Shown: in pieces, positions 57,038 to 64,000 of the stretch | How the letters are laid out: every line of letters begins with the position of its first letter | Position numbering within the stretch: position 1 is the stretch's first letter | NCBI GenBank assembly: GCA_017512705.1 | Contig: JAFWEX010000131.1 | Coordinates: forward strand, 1-64,000 | Origin: Paenibacillus sp. | GTDB taxonomy: Bacteria > Bacillota > Bacilli > Paenibacillales > Paenibacillaceae | Length of the DNA: 64,000 nucleotides | Reading direction: 5' to 3' | The notes under the pieces: generated by a model | Databases searched by the model: none | What the model saw: the letters and a program-made list of their open reading frames with translations, nothing else | Told to the model about the DNA's origin: nothing | Program-made: the position numbers and the translations under genes

Positions 57038-57223
57038 TTATATAAACGATTTGAGAAGGTAACGTTCAAGATCATGTTTATCTGTTATACTATTCTAAAT
57101 TGTTTATCAATACATAAGAGTGGGATTGGATTTGGAAGAACAGGAACCCTCCATGTATTTGCTTCCATTATACCTATTCAATCTTTAATTGCTGTTACTA
57201 GACAGAATAAGGAGAGTTATCAC

Positions 57224-58102
57224 ATGCAGATTCGTAAAGCAATTATCCCTGCTGCTGGCTTAGGAACACGATTTTTGCCTGCTACCAAGGCCATGCCAAA
57301 AGAAATGCTTCCGATCGTCGATAAACCAACCATTCAATATATTATAGAGGAAGCTGTAGCCTCCGGAATTGAAGATATTATTATCGTTACAGGGAAAGGG
57401 AAGCGAGCGATTGAAGATCACTTTGATTATTCCTTTGAACTTGAACAGAATCTGACAGATAAACAGAAGTGGGAACTACTGAATGAGGTGCGTAAACCTT
57501 CCGAGATGGCAGACATTCATTATATCCGGCAAAAGGAACCTAAAGGACTTGGTCACGCCATTTGGTGTGCACGTAAGTTCATTGGTAACGAACCGTTTGC
57601 CGTCCTGCTCGGGGACGACATTGTAGAGGCCAATCAACCATGCTTGCAGCAGATGATTGAAGTCTATGACGAATTGCAATCCCCCATCGTTGGCGTACAG
57701 CCTGTCGATTGGAATGACGTGTCTCGTTACGGCATTGTAGATGGAGAGCTGCTAACACGTACAGATGAGCGTGTCTTCCGTGCTCGTCGTTTAATTGAGA
57801 AGCCAAAGACGGAGGATTCTCCTTCGAATCTGGCTATTATGGGTCGATATATTCTTACCCCTGACATTTTCGAAATTTTGGGTAGACAATCCGTCGGGGT
57901 AGGCGGAGAGATTCAGCTGACTGATGCCTTATCCCGTCTGAATGAACAGCGTCAGATTCTGGCGTATCATTTTGAAGGTTTGCGACATGATGTGGGGGAG
58001 AAATTAGGTTTTATTGAAACGTCCATCCATTATGCGCTGCAACGGCCGGATTTGAGGGAAGATCTGCTGAAATATTTGAAGAGTATTGTCAAAACAGACT
58101 AA
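57224..58102 (+). CDS. galU: UTP-glucose-1-phosphate uridylyltransferase
   Basis: 292 aa. Makes UDP-glucose. The nucleotide loop [21 protein letters not shown], the [11 protein letters not shown] and VEKP-like ([15 protein letters not shown]) blocks and GGEIQLTDA are standard. ATG 57224 has AAGGAGAG upstream; the long in-frame extension to 57017 starts inside the previous terminator and is rejected. Its product feeds Ugd, glycosyltransferases and glycolipid synthesis. First gene of the right-hand polysaccharide region. Confidence 0.95.
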   Translation: MQIRKAIIPAAGLGTRFLPATKAMPKEMLPIVDKPTIQYIIEEAVASGIEDIIIVTGKGKRAIEDHFDYSFELEQNLTDKQKWELLNEVRKPSEMADIHYIRQKEPKGLGHAIWCARKFIGNEPFAVLLGDDIVEANQPCLQQMIEVYDELQSPIVGVQPVDWNDVSRYGIVDGELLTRTDERVFRARRLIEKPKTEDSPSNLAIMGRYILTPDIFEILGRQSVGVGGEIQLTDALSRLNEQRQILAYHFEGLRHDVGEKLGFIETSIHYALQRPDLREDLLKYLKSIVKTD

Positions 58103-58268
58103 TCCCTTGATTTATATGTTGAATTATTCATTTATTCAGTCATTCATTCATGCAATCTTTCACTAATTTTTAATTCTTTAAATTTTGTAATATATCTATT
58201 CGTTCACGCTGTCTTTTTACATTTTGAACGATGTTCTGAGAATGAGTATCCGTTCTAAGTTAGACGAA

Positions 58269-58300
58269 AAAAAGGTTTGCCTCATGAGGCAAACCTTTTT
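58269..58300. terminator. Perfect bidirectional terminator between galU and the ligase gene
   Basis: AAAAAGGTTTGCCTCA and its exact complement (58269-58284 / 58285-58300) make a 32-bp palindrome ending in T5 on both strands. Confidence 0.85.
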
Positions 58301-58341
58301 AATTTGACAGAAAAGCGGATGTGAGTGAGTTTACGAACGGA

Positions 58342-60840
58342 TTAGAAATTGAGTTCCGCGATTTTTTTAATCTCATCTGCTTCACCAGGTGAGATGGCAA
58401 TCATTTTATTATATAGAGCCTCATCTAGTTGAAAATCTCTTTTAAGTGAAGCTAAGTACCAACGAGCAATTTCACGATTAGTCACATCGTTCAGGTCTTC
58501 GGCAATGCCCTTCTTAAGGATCGCCGCAGCTTCTGAAGAATCGTTCAACATATACTTCATCTTCCCCGCGTTGAGAATCATGGTTGGGGTGACTTCAAAA
58601 GGCTGGCCTTGAAGCTGTCCTTCAGGTAGCGTTTTAAGGTGCTCGACTCCGTCTACAACATGCTGATATGCGGCTAAGCCTGAAGAGAAGTACGATTTTT
58701 TCTTGGTCAGATCGCCTTGACCAATGGCTTGATATCCTAAGTCGAATGAGCGACTGATGAATTGTTCATACCAAGCCATATCCCAGATGTAATGATCAGC
58801 ATATTCTTTTCGTAAAGCATACGCTTGGTCAACCTCGCCTTTCAATTCGTACAGGTCAATCATTTGTTTCACGATAGCTTTATTATACGGTTCTGCTTTC
58901 AGACCCCTCTGAAGCAATTCCAAGGCTGCCATGTAAAATTGGTCATCTTGGGTTTGTGTATAGCCTTGTTGGTAGAGCGACGCCAGCATCATTAATGAAT
59001 CAAAATGTGTGCTACGAATGGACAAGTCCTTCTCCAGTGGATCTTTAAGTTGCTGGAAATCTTGACTGTTTTGAGCAACTACTTTACCTTCATTAGCGTA
59101 TTGATCGGCCTGTAGGAATCGAATAGAAATGATCAGAAGCACAATAATAACTATTCCGGCGATCGTATTGTAAACTCCGCGTGCAGTAGCAGCACTCATT
59201 TTCAATCGGCGAGTAGGTTTAGGCTCGATTGCAGCAGCCATACCTCCAAGACCGAGGAACACTAACATGCCGATGAACACATAACTCATGTTGAAGTCAA
59301 GGAGACTCAGCACAAGGATGGACATAGAAAGAATGAAATAGACGAAATGGAATTCGCGCTCATCTTCACTTCTTCTGACATATGAGCGTATATATTGATA
59401 GAAAACATATAGTATGAATGCCATAAATACGATGAATCCAATGAGGCCAACCTCGACAAGGTACTGCATGAAGAAGTTATGTGCCTGGGCACTCACATAA
59501 GGGTTGTTCTGATACTTTTCATACAGTGCAGTCCATGCACCACCGCCTGCACCGATGACAGGATAGTCAGCGAATAGTTTCGTGGCGTCTTTGTAAAATG
59601 TAATACGTTCGAGCACACTATGTTGCTGGAAGTTGATATTCTCAAGTCGTGTACTAATACTGTCAGGCAATATGTTACGTAAGCCTGTGCCAAGTAGAAG
59701 TACAGCTAAAACAGCAATTAGAACAATAGATCCTAGTGGGATCCAAGCACTTGATGCTTTTCGAGATGACCAGGATTGAAGTTTGCCTTCAAGCTTAGGA
59801 GCTACAAAGCGCTGGATGACCCAGCATAACATAGCCACAACAAGCGAGGCGCCAATTAGGATAGCCCAACTTTTGGCTGCAAGAGAACTTGTGAATTGCT
59901 TTTGCAATTCAAGCCCTGCGGTATTAATTGGATTTAGTATCAGCAGGGTTCCGATTGCTGAAATCCCGCTATAGATAAACCATAGAATTTGTTTGGCTGG
60001 CTTAAGCAAGAGCAGCAGGATAACAAATACAATAGGAAGCATAACCAGTCCTGTACGCGAGAGCGTAAGTAGCAACGACAAAACAATAGGTACTAGCATG
60101 AAACCGTGTAGCAGTTGTACATATATTTTTTTTGTACGAATCATGCTAAAGATCGAAATGAACAGAAATGCCATTAGAAATGCGGCATATGTATTGGGAT
60201 ACTGAAACACGGACGCAAGCCGGGCACCATTGGCATCATTCCAGATGGCCTGATTATAGACCCCGTTGACTACACCCGAAGAGAACCACCCCACCAGTTT
60301 ACCTGCAAAACTAAAGGCTCCAAGCCAGTTCAAAAATCCATAAACTACAATAACATATGCAATTCCTATTAAGGAGAATTGTATGATATGATTGATTTTG
60401 TTGTTTTGAAGCACGTACATCGTCATTACAAAAATCATGGCATAAATACACTGGATAAGTACCATATTAGTAGCCAAATATCCTGATGCGGCATTAACAA
60501 GTGATAGCACATAGGTAAGAGGAAGCATTATGACGGCTACTTTGAGCCAATCTTGTTGTGTTTCTAACTTCATCTGTTTAAAGTAAATTGCCACCCATAG
60601 TATAAATAGGAGGGTTGTGATAGCAACAGCCCAATAAATGGGTGCCTCAAATTGCAGTAATTGACCGTTAAATAGCGCAACTTGGAACGCGGACCAGAGT
60701 AAAAATAAGATAAGACCTATGGACAATGACCATAGGAGCGTCGATGCCGAATTGGCTGTAGCTTTACTCGACGTTTTCTTTTGTTTCCCGTATACTGGAT
60801 TCGACAAGGTTTGATTCTCCTTTGCTTGTAGATACGACAT
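58342..60840 (-). CDS. O-antigen ligase / polymerase-like membrane protein with TPR tail
   Basis: 832 aa. About twelve membrane helices (~35-550) with the Wzy_C/O-antigen-ligase core: the large outside loop holds ERITFYKDATKLFADYPVIG and AQAHNFFMQYLVEVGLIGF, where the conserved His lies. The C-terminal ~230 residues are TPR-like helices (LLQRGLKAEPYNKAIVKQMI ... AAAILKKGIAEDL). In Firmicutes such proteins ligate or polymerise surface glycans or link them to proteins; the acceptor is unknown. Transcribed alone, divergent from rmlA with a 92-bp gap. Confidence 0.85.
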   Translation of the reverse strand: MSYLQAKENQTLSNPVYGKQKKTSSKATANSASTLLWSLSIGLILFLLWSAFQVALFNGQLLQFEAPIYWAVAITTLLFILWVAIYFKQMKLETQQDWLKVAVIMLPLTYVLSLVNAASGYLATNMVLIQCIYAMIFVMTMYVLQNNKINHIIQFSLIGIAYVIVVYGFLNWLGAFSFAGKLVGWFSSGVVNGVYNQAIWNDANGARLASVFQYPNTYAAFLMAFLFISIFSMIRTKKIYVQLLHGFMLVPIVLSLLLTLSRTGLVMLPIVFVILLLLLKPAKQILWFIYSGISAIGTLLILNPINTAGLELQKQFTSSLAAKSWAILIGASLVVAMLCWVIQRFVAPKLEGKLQSWSSRKASSAWIPLGSIVLIAVLAVLLLGTGLRNILPDSISTRLENINFQQHSVLERITFYKDATKLFADYPVIGAGGGAWTALYEKYQNNPYVSAQAHNFFMQYLVEVGLIGFIVFMAFILYVFYQYIRSYVRRSEDEREFHFVYFILSMSILVLSLLDFNMSYVFIGMLVFLGLGGMAAAIEPKPTRRLKMSAATARGVYNTIAGIVIIVLLIISIRFLQADQYANEGKVVAQNSQDFQQLKDPLEKDLSIRSTHFDSLMMLASLYQQGYTQTQDDQFYMAALELLQRGLKAEPYNKAIVKQMIDLYELKGEVDQAYALRKEYADHYIWDMAWYEQFISRSFDLGYQAIGQGDLTKKKSYFSSGLAAYQHVVDGVEHLKTLPEGQLQGQPFEVTPTMILNAGKMKYMLNDSSEAAAILKKGIAEDLNDVTNREIARWYLASLKRDFQLDEALYNKMIAISPGEADEIKKIAELNF

Positions 60841-60932
60841 TATTTTAGCATAAGTATACTGATAAGAGCTATACGAGAGAATTTCTCAACAAAGAGTTGA
60901 ATTACTATTCTAGTTTTAAGGGTGTGTTAAAA

Positions 60933-61802
60933 ATTAAAGGTATTATTTTGGCTGGAGGTTCTGGAACTAGACTTTATCCACTAACTAGAGCTGTTTCAAA
61001 ACAGATGCTCCCTATTTATGATAAACCCATGATTTATTATCCGCTATCGGTTCTAATGTTAGCAGGAATAAGAGAAGTTCTAATCATATCAACACCTAGA
61101 GATCTTCCTTTCTTTACTCAATTGCTTGGGGACGGTAGTCAACTTGGGATGGACTTTAAATATCAAATTCAAAATGAACCTAAAGGTTTAGCTGAGGCTT
61201 TTATTATTGGTGAGAATTTTATTAATAATGAACCTGTAGCGATGGTACTTGGTGATAACATTTTTTACGGTCAGAGGTTTAGTCAAACCCTACATAGAGC
61301 TGCTGAATTAAAAGAAGGAGCTCTTATTTTCGGCTGCAATGTAAAAGACCCGACAGCATATGGGGTGGTAGAGTTTGATGAGAACAATAATGTCCTATCC
61401 ATCGAAGAGAAACCATCTGTCCCAAAATCAAATTATGCAGTACCTGGTTTATATTTCTTTGATGGAGATGTAGCGAGTATAGCCTCCAAGGTAACTCCCT
61501 CAGCGAGGGGAGAATTAGAGATAACTTCTGTAATAGAAGAATATAAATACAGGGAACAACTTAAAGTTGAGCTGATGGGCAGGGGAATGGCGTGGCTTGA
61601 TACTGGGACACATGAATCATTGCTTGAAGCAAGTAACTTTGTGGAAGCAATCCAAAAGAGGCAAGGTCTATACATTTCATGTATTGAAGAGATTGCTTTT
61701 CGAATGGGCTATATCTCCAAGGAAGATCTCGTCCAACTTGCTCAACCTTTGTTAAAGACTCAATATGGCCAGTATTTAATGGATATTTATAATCATAGCT
61801 AA
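60933..61802 (+). CDS. rmlA: Glucose-1-phosphate thymidylyltransferase (possible ATT start)
   Basis: 289 aa. Makes dTDP-glucose, the first step to dTDP-rhamnose. [42 protein letters not shown] and [15 protein letters not shown] are the RmlA blocks, over the full family length. The start is uncertain. AAGGGTG at 60918-60924 is spaced 8 nt from an ATT at 60933 that would give MKGIILAGG, the exact family N-terminus. The GTG at 60924 lies within that ribosome site, and the TTG at 60897 has none. A+T-rich like the following genes. It heads an operon with rmlC and rmlD. Confidence 0.92.
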   Translation: MKGIILAGGSGTRLYPLTRAVSKQMLPIYDKPMIYYPLSVLMLAGIREVLIISTPRDLPFFTQLLGDGSQLGMDFKYQIQNEPKGLAEAFIIGENFINNEPVAMVLGDNIFYGQRFSQTLHRAAELKEGALIFGCNVKDPTAYGVVEFDENNNVLSIEEKPSVPKSNYAVPGLYFFDGDVASIASKVTPSARGELEITSVIEEYKYREQLKVELMGRGMAWLDTGTHESLLEASNFVEAIQKRQGLYISCIEEIAFRMGYISKEDLVQLAQPLLKTQYGQYLMDIYNHS

Positions 61803-61818
61803 TTTGAGGAGGTAGAGA

Positions 61819-62358
61819 ATGGGGAACTTTAAGTTTACTCAAACCGATATTGAGGGCTTAGTTATAGTTGAACCTAAGTTGTTTGGTGATGAACGAGGTT
61901 ATTTTATGGAAACATATCATGAAGAGGAGTTTAAGAAAAACGGGATCAGCACATCCTTTGTTCAAGACAACCAGTCTATGTCTAAAAAAGGTGTCTTGAG
62001 GGGAATGCACTACCAGACCAGGAATCCACAAGGGAAACTGGTTCGGGTTCTTGAAGGAGAAGTATATGATGTAGCAGTTGATCTTCGAAAGGGCTCCCCA
62101 ACATTTCTAAAATGGCACGGTATACACCTTTCGGGCACCAATCGTAAACAGTTTTTTATTCCCGAAGGTTTTGCACACGGCTTTCTTGTGCTTTCTGATG
62201 TTGCTGTGTTTTCATACAAATGCACAAACTTTTACGATCCAGGGTATGAGTCAGGGCTTCTCTGGAATGATCCAAAATTAGGAATCCAATGGCCTTTAGA
62301 CGGATTAGTTCAACCTTCTCTTTCGGAAAAAGATGCGAATTGGAAACCTTTGAGTTAG
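61819..62358 (+). CDS. rmlC: dTDP-4-dehydrorhamnose 3,5-epimerase
   Basis: 179 aa cupin. Third step of dTDP-L-rhamnose synthesis. The catalytic region VLRGMHYQ (His) with the following DVAVDLRKGSPTF and the Tyr of SYKCTNFYDPG are present, as is EGFAHGFLVLSD. Start ATG 61819 with GAGGAGG upstream, 16 bp after rmlA. Same direction, same transcript. Confidence 0.96.
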   Translation: MGNFKFTQTDIEGLVIVEPKLFGDERGYFMETYHEEEFKKNGISTSFVQDNQSMSKKGVLRGMHYQTRNPQGKLVRVLEGEVYDVAVDLRKGSPTFLKWHGIHLSGTNRKQFFIPEGFAHGFLVLSDVAVFSYKCTNFYDPGYESGLLWNDPKLGIQWPLDGLVQPSLSEKDANWKPLS

Positions 62359-62382
62359 AAAGTCTTGAAAGGGAGTGAGAAC

Positions 62383-63219
62383 TTGAGAGTGTTAATACTA
62401 GGTGGATTCGGATTGCTCGGACAAGAAATTTACCGTCAATTTAAATTAGAGGGACACCAAGTAGTAAGAACACCAAAACAAGAGTGTGACATAACTGATC
62501 TTAGTTCCCTTAAGGCAGCTATAGAAAAATATAAACCGGAAGTAGTCATTCATTCAGCTGGAATTACAAATGTTGATCAGGTCGAAGATGATCCTTTACA
62601 AGCCTATAATGTAAATAGTTTCAGTATGTATAATCTTTTAGAGAGCGTAAGAGAACTACAACCAATTATTGTCTTTATAAGTACAGATTATGTTTTCGAT
62701 GGCCATAGTAACATCCCATATAGAGAAAATGATGATCGTAAACCAATTAATGTATATGGTAGATCTAAAATGCTAGCTGAAGATATTCTTAAGTCTAATT
62801 ATGAAAATTATTATATTGTTAGAACTTCTTGGTTGTTTGGAAAGGGAGGGAAATGTTTCCCTGATACAATCGTAAAGAATATTTTAGGGGATGCAAAAAT
62901 CTTAAATGTAGTAGATGATCAATGGGGCTCGCCAACTTATACGGTAGATTTATCGGAGTCACTACTCGAGCTTATTGGATGTCCATACGGAACATATCAT
63001 ATTACTAATTCGGGAATTACCTCGTGGTACGAATTTGCCAAGTTGGTAGCTGAAGTTAAACAGTTCAAGCACAGTGAAATATGTCCAGTGTCATCAGAGA
63101 AATACCCGACAAGAGCTAGGCGGCCAAAATATTCTGCCTTAGACAATTCAAACTTGATTAGCAATAAACGACAGTTGAGACACTTCAGTGAAGCGCTTCA
63201 TAGCTTTTTTATCGAATAA
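62383..63219 (+). CDS. rmlD: dTDP-4-dehydrorhamnose reductase
   Basis: 278 aa short-chain dehydrogenase fold. Last step to dTDP-L-rhamnose. NADPH loop LILGGFGLLGQ, STDYVFDG, the catalytic YGRSK and the FAKLVAE end region are seen. The TTG at 62383 is chosen because AAAGGGAGTGAG sits just before it; the TTG at 62365 is not. No rmlB lies between rmlC and rmlD, although rmlACBD is the common order. Confidence 0.93.
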   Translation: MRVLILGGFGLLGQEIYRQFKLEGHQVVRTPKQECDITDLSSLKAAIEKYKPEVVIHSAGITNVDQVEDDPLQAYNVNSFSMYNLLESVRELQPIIVFISTDYVFDGHSNIPYRENDDRKPINVYGRSKMLAEDILKSNYENYYIVRTSWLFGKGGKCFPDTIVKNILGDAKILNVVDDQWGSPTYTVDLSESLLELIGCPYGTYHITNSGITSWYEFAKLVAEVKQFKHSEICPVSSEKYPTRARRPKYSALDNSNLISNKRQLRHFSEALHSFFIE

Positions 63220-63241
63220 CAACAGGGAGAGATTATATATT

Positions 63242-64000
63242 ATGTCTATTCAATTATTTATGCCTACATTTAGGGTTGAAGAATGTTTAGAAGAGATTCG
63301 TGAGTGTCTAGAAAAAGGCTGGACAGGTTTAGGTTTTAAAACTGTGCAATTCGAAGAAAAGTGGAAAGAGTATACTGGACTGGAGAATGCCCACTTTTTG
63401 AATTCTGCTACTGTAGGACTCGGTTTAGCATTTAAGATTCTGAAGATGCAGAAGGAATGGGGAGATGATGCTGAGGTTATCACAACACCACTAACATTTG
63501 TATCCACTAACCATGCTATTCTGTATGAGGATTTAAAACCAGTATTTGCTGATGTAGATGAATTTATGTGTCTTGATCCTAAAGATGTGGAAGCTAAAAT
63601 CACGGATAAGACTAAAGCGATATTATTTGTAGGTATTGGTGGAAATACCGGGAGATATCTTGAAATTGTTGAACTTTGTAAAAAATATGATCTGGCACTT
63701 ATTTTAGATGCGGCTCATATGGCAGGTACCAGACTAAACGGAAAGATCCCAGGTGGAGAAGCAGACGTAGTAGTGTACTCTTTCCAAGCTGTTAAAAATC
63801 TCCCTACAGCAGACTCTGGTATGATTTGTTTCAAGGATAAAGATAACGATGATTTATGTCGTAAATTGACTTGGCTGGGTATAAACAAAGATACTTATGC
63901 TAGATCTACGGATAAAGGGGCATATAAATGGAAGTATGACGTTGAACATGTCGGTTACAAGTACCATGGAAATTCCATTATGGCCGGAATTGGTCTTGTG
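63242..64000 (+). CDS. DegT/DnrJ/EryC1/StrS sugar aminotransferase (3' end outside window)
   Basis: At least 253 aa, cut by the window end. PLP-dependent transaminase of nucleotide sugars. The substrate-side start (MPTFRVEECLEEIRECLEKGWTGLG), LNSATVGLGLAFK, VITTPLTFVSTNHAIL, ILDAAHMAGT and the PLP lysine in YSFQAVKNLPTADSGM are visible. The usual histidine/threonine before the lysine (SFHPTKN) is replaced by QAV. ATG 63242 has GGGAGAG upstream. It suggests an amino sugar in the surface glycan made here. Confidence 0.9.
   Translation, partial: MSIQLFMPTFRVEECLEEIRECLEKGWTGLGFKTVQFEEKWKEYTGLENAHFLNSATVGLGLAFKILKMQKEWGDDAEVITTPLTFVSTNHAILYEDLKPVFADVDEFMCLDPKDVEAKITDKTKAILFVGIGGNTGRYLEIVELCKKYDLALILDAAHMAGTRLNGKIPGGEADVVVYSFQAVKNLPTADSGMICFKDKDNDDLCRKLTWLGINKDTYARSTDKGAYKWKYDVEHVGYKYHGNSIMAGIGLV

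Noticed and set aside
57017..57223. 69-codon N-terminal extension of GalU
   Set aside because: It begins within the preceding terminator, has no ribosome site, and the family N-terminus and a strong site are at 57224.
1..64000. CRISPR arrays, tRNA or rRNA genes, insertion sequences, prophage or plasmid functions
   Set aside because: Looked for across the window; no regular spacer-repeat array, cloverleaf, transposase, integrase or phage protein was recognised.

Overview
The window looks like a chromosomal segment of a Paenibacillus-type low-to-medium GC Firmicute. Evidence for this: strong AGGAGG-type ribosome sites with ATG, GTG and TTG starts; a gene order close to the Bacillus block hpf-secA-prfB-yvjA ... 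ftsE-ftsX ... ctpB-minJ ... uvrB-uvrA; a complete arg biosynthesis cluster; and a spacer repeat that I associate with Paenibacillus from memory (no search was run). No tRNA, rRNA, CRISPR array, transposase or prophage gene was seen.

Layout. (1) 1-2.7 kb: an A+T-rich left edge with the end of a methyltransferase-glycosyltransferase fusion and UDP-glucose dehydrogenase. (2) 2.8-9.8 kb: cold-shock protein, long-form hibernation factor HPF, SecA (frame broken near its end by two extra bases), release factor 2 with its programmed +1 frameshift, and a YvjA/YitT membrane protein. (3) 10-21 kb: a cardiolipin synthase on the minus strand, then argC-J-B-D-F-G-H, making arginine from glutamate. The argB-argD gap holds a nested pair of terminal-inverted-repeat elements. 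(4) 21-27 kb: an esterase, a YhbD-bactofilin pair, a 14-helix MFS exporter and a VanW/G5 wall protein. (5) 27-33 kb: a division and cell-wall module, ftsE-ftsX, an EnvC-like M23 hydrolase, the S41 protease CtpB and the MinJ-like PDZ membrane protein. (6) 33-39 kb: a histidine kinase/response regulator pair divergent from a three-gene ABC-2 exporter (LnrJK-LMN type). (7) 39-46 kb: a MotA/MotB-type stator pair (minus) and uvrB-uvrA with a LexA-like box. (8) 46-57 kb: a small membrane protein, an HtrA-like protease, a secreted copper-amine-oxidase-N-domain protein, a U32 peptidase, a second copy of the repeat element, and a large SWIM-SNF2 ATPase. (9) 57-64 kb: a surface-polysaccharide region with galU, an O-antigen-ligase-like protein with a TPR tail, rmlA, rmlC, rmlD (no rmlB between them) and a DegT-type sugar aminotransferase cut by the window end.

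How it fits together. The two window ends belong to nucleotide-sugar and polysaccharide metabolism: GalU makes UDP-glucose, Ugd makes UDP-glucuronate, and RmlA/C/D make dTDP-rhamnose. The middle is conserved core. FtsEX, the M23 hydrolase and the VanW protein sit around a sequence that matches a WalR box exactly, which suggests joint control with cell-wall turnover.

The observations most worth a second look are: the nested inverted-repeat elements with a third copy 37 kb away; the SecA frameshift; a Cys in the second UvrA ABC signature; the tandem 19-bp repeats in the kinase/ABC promoter; a possible ATT start for rmlA; and a secreted protein made of three tandem copies of one fold.
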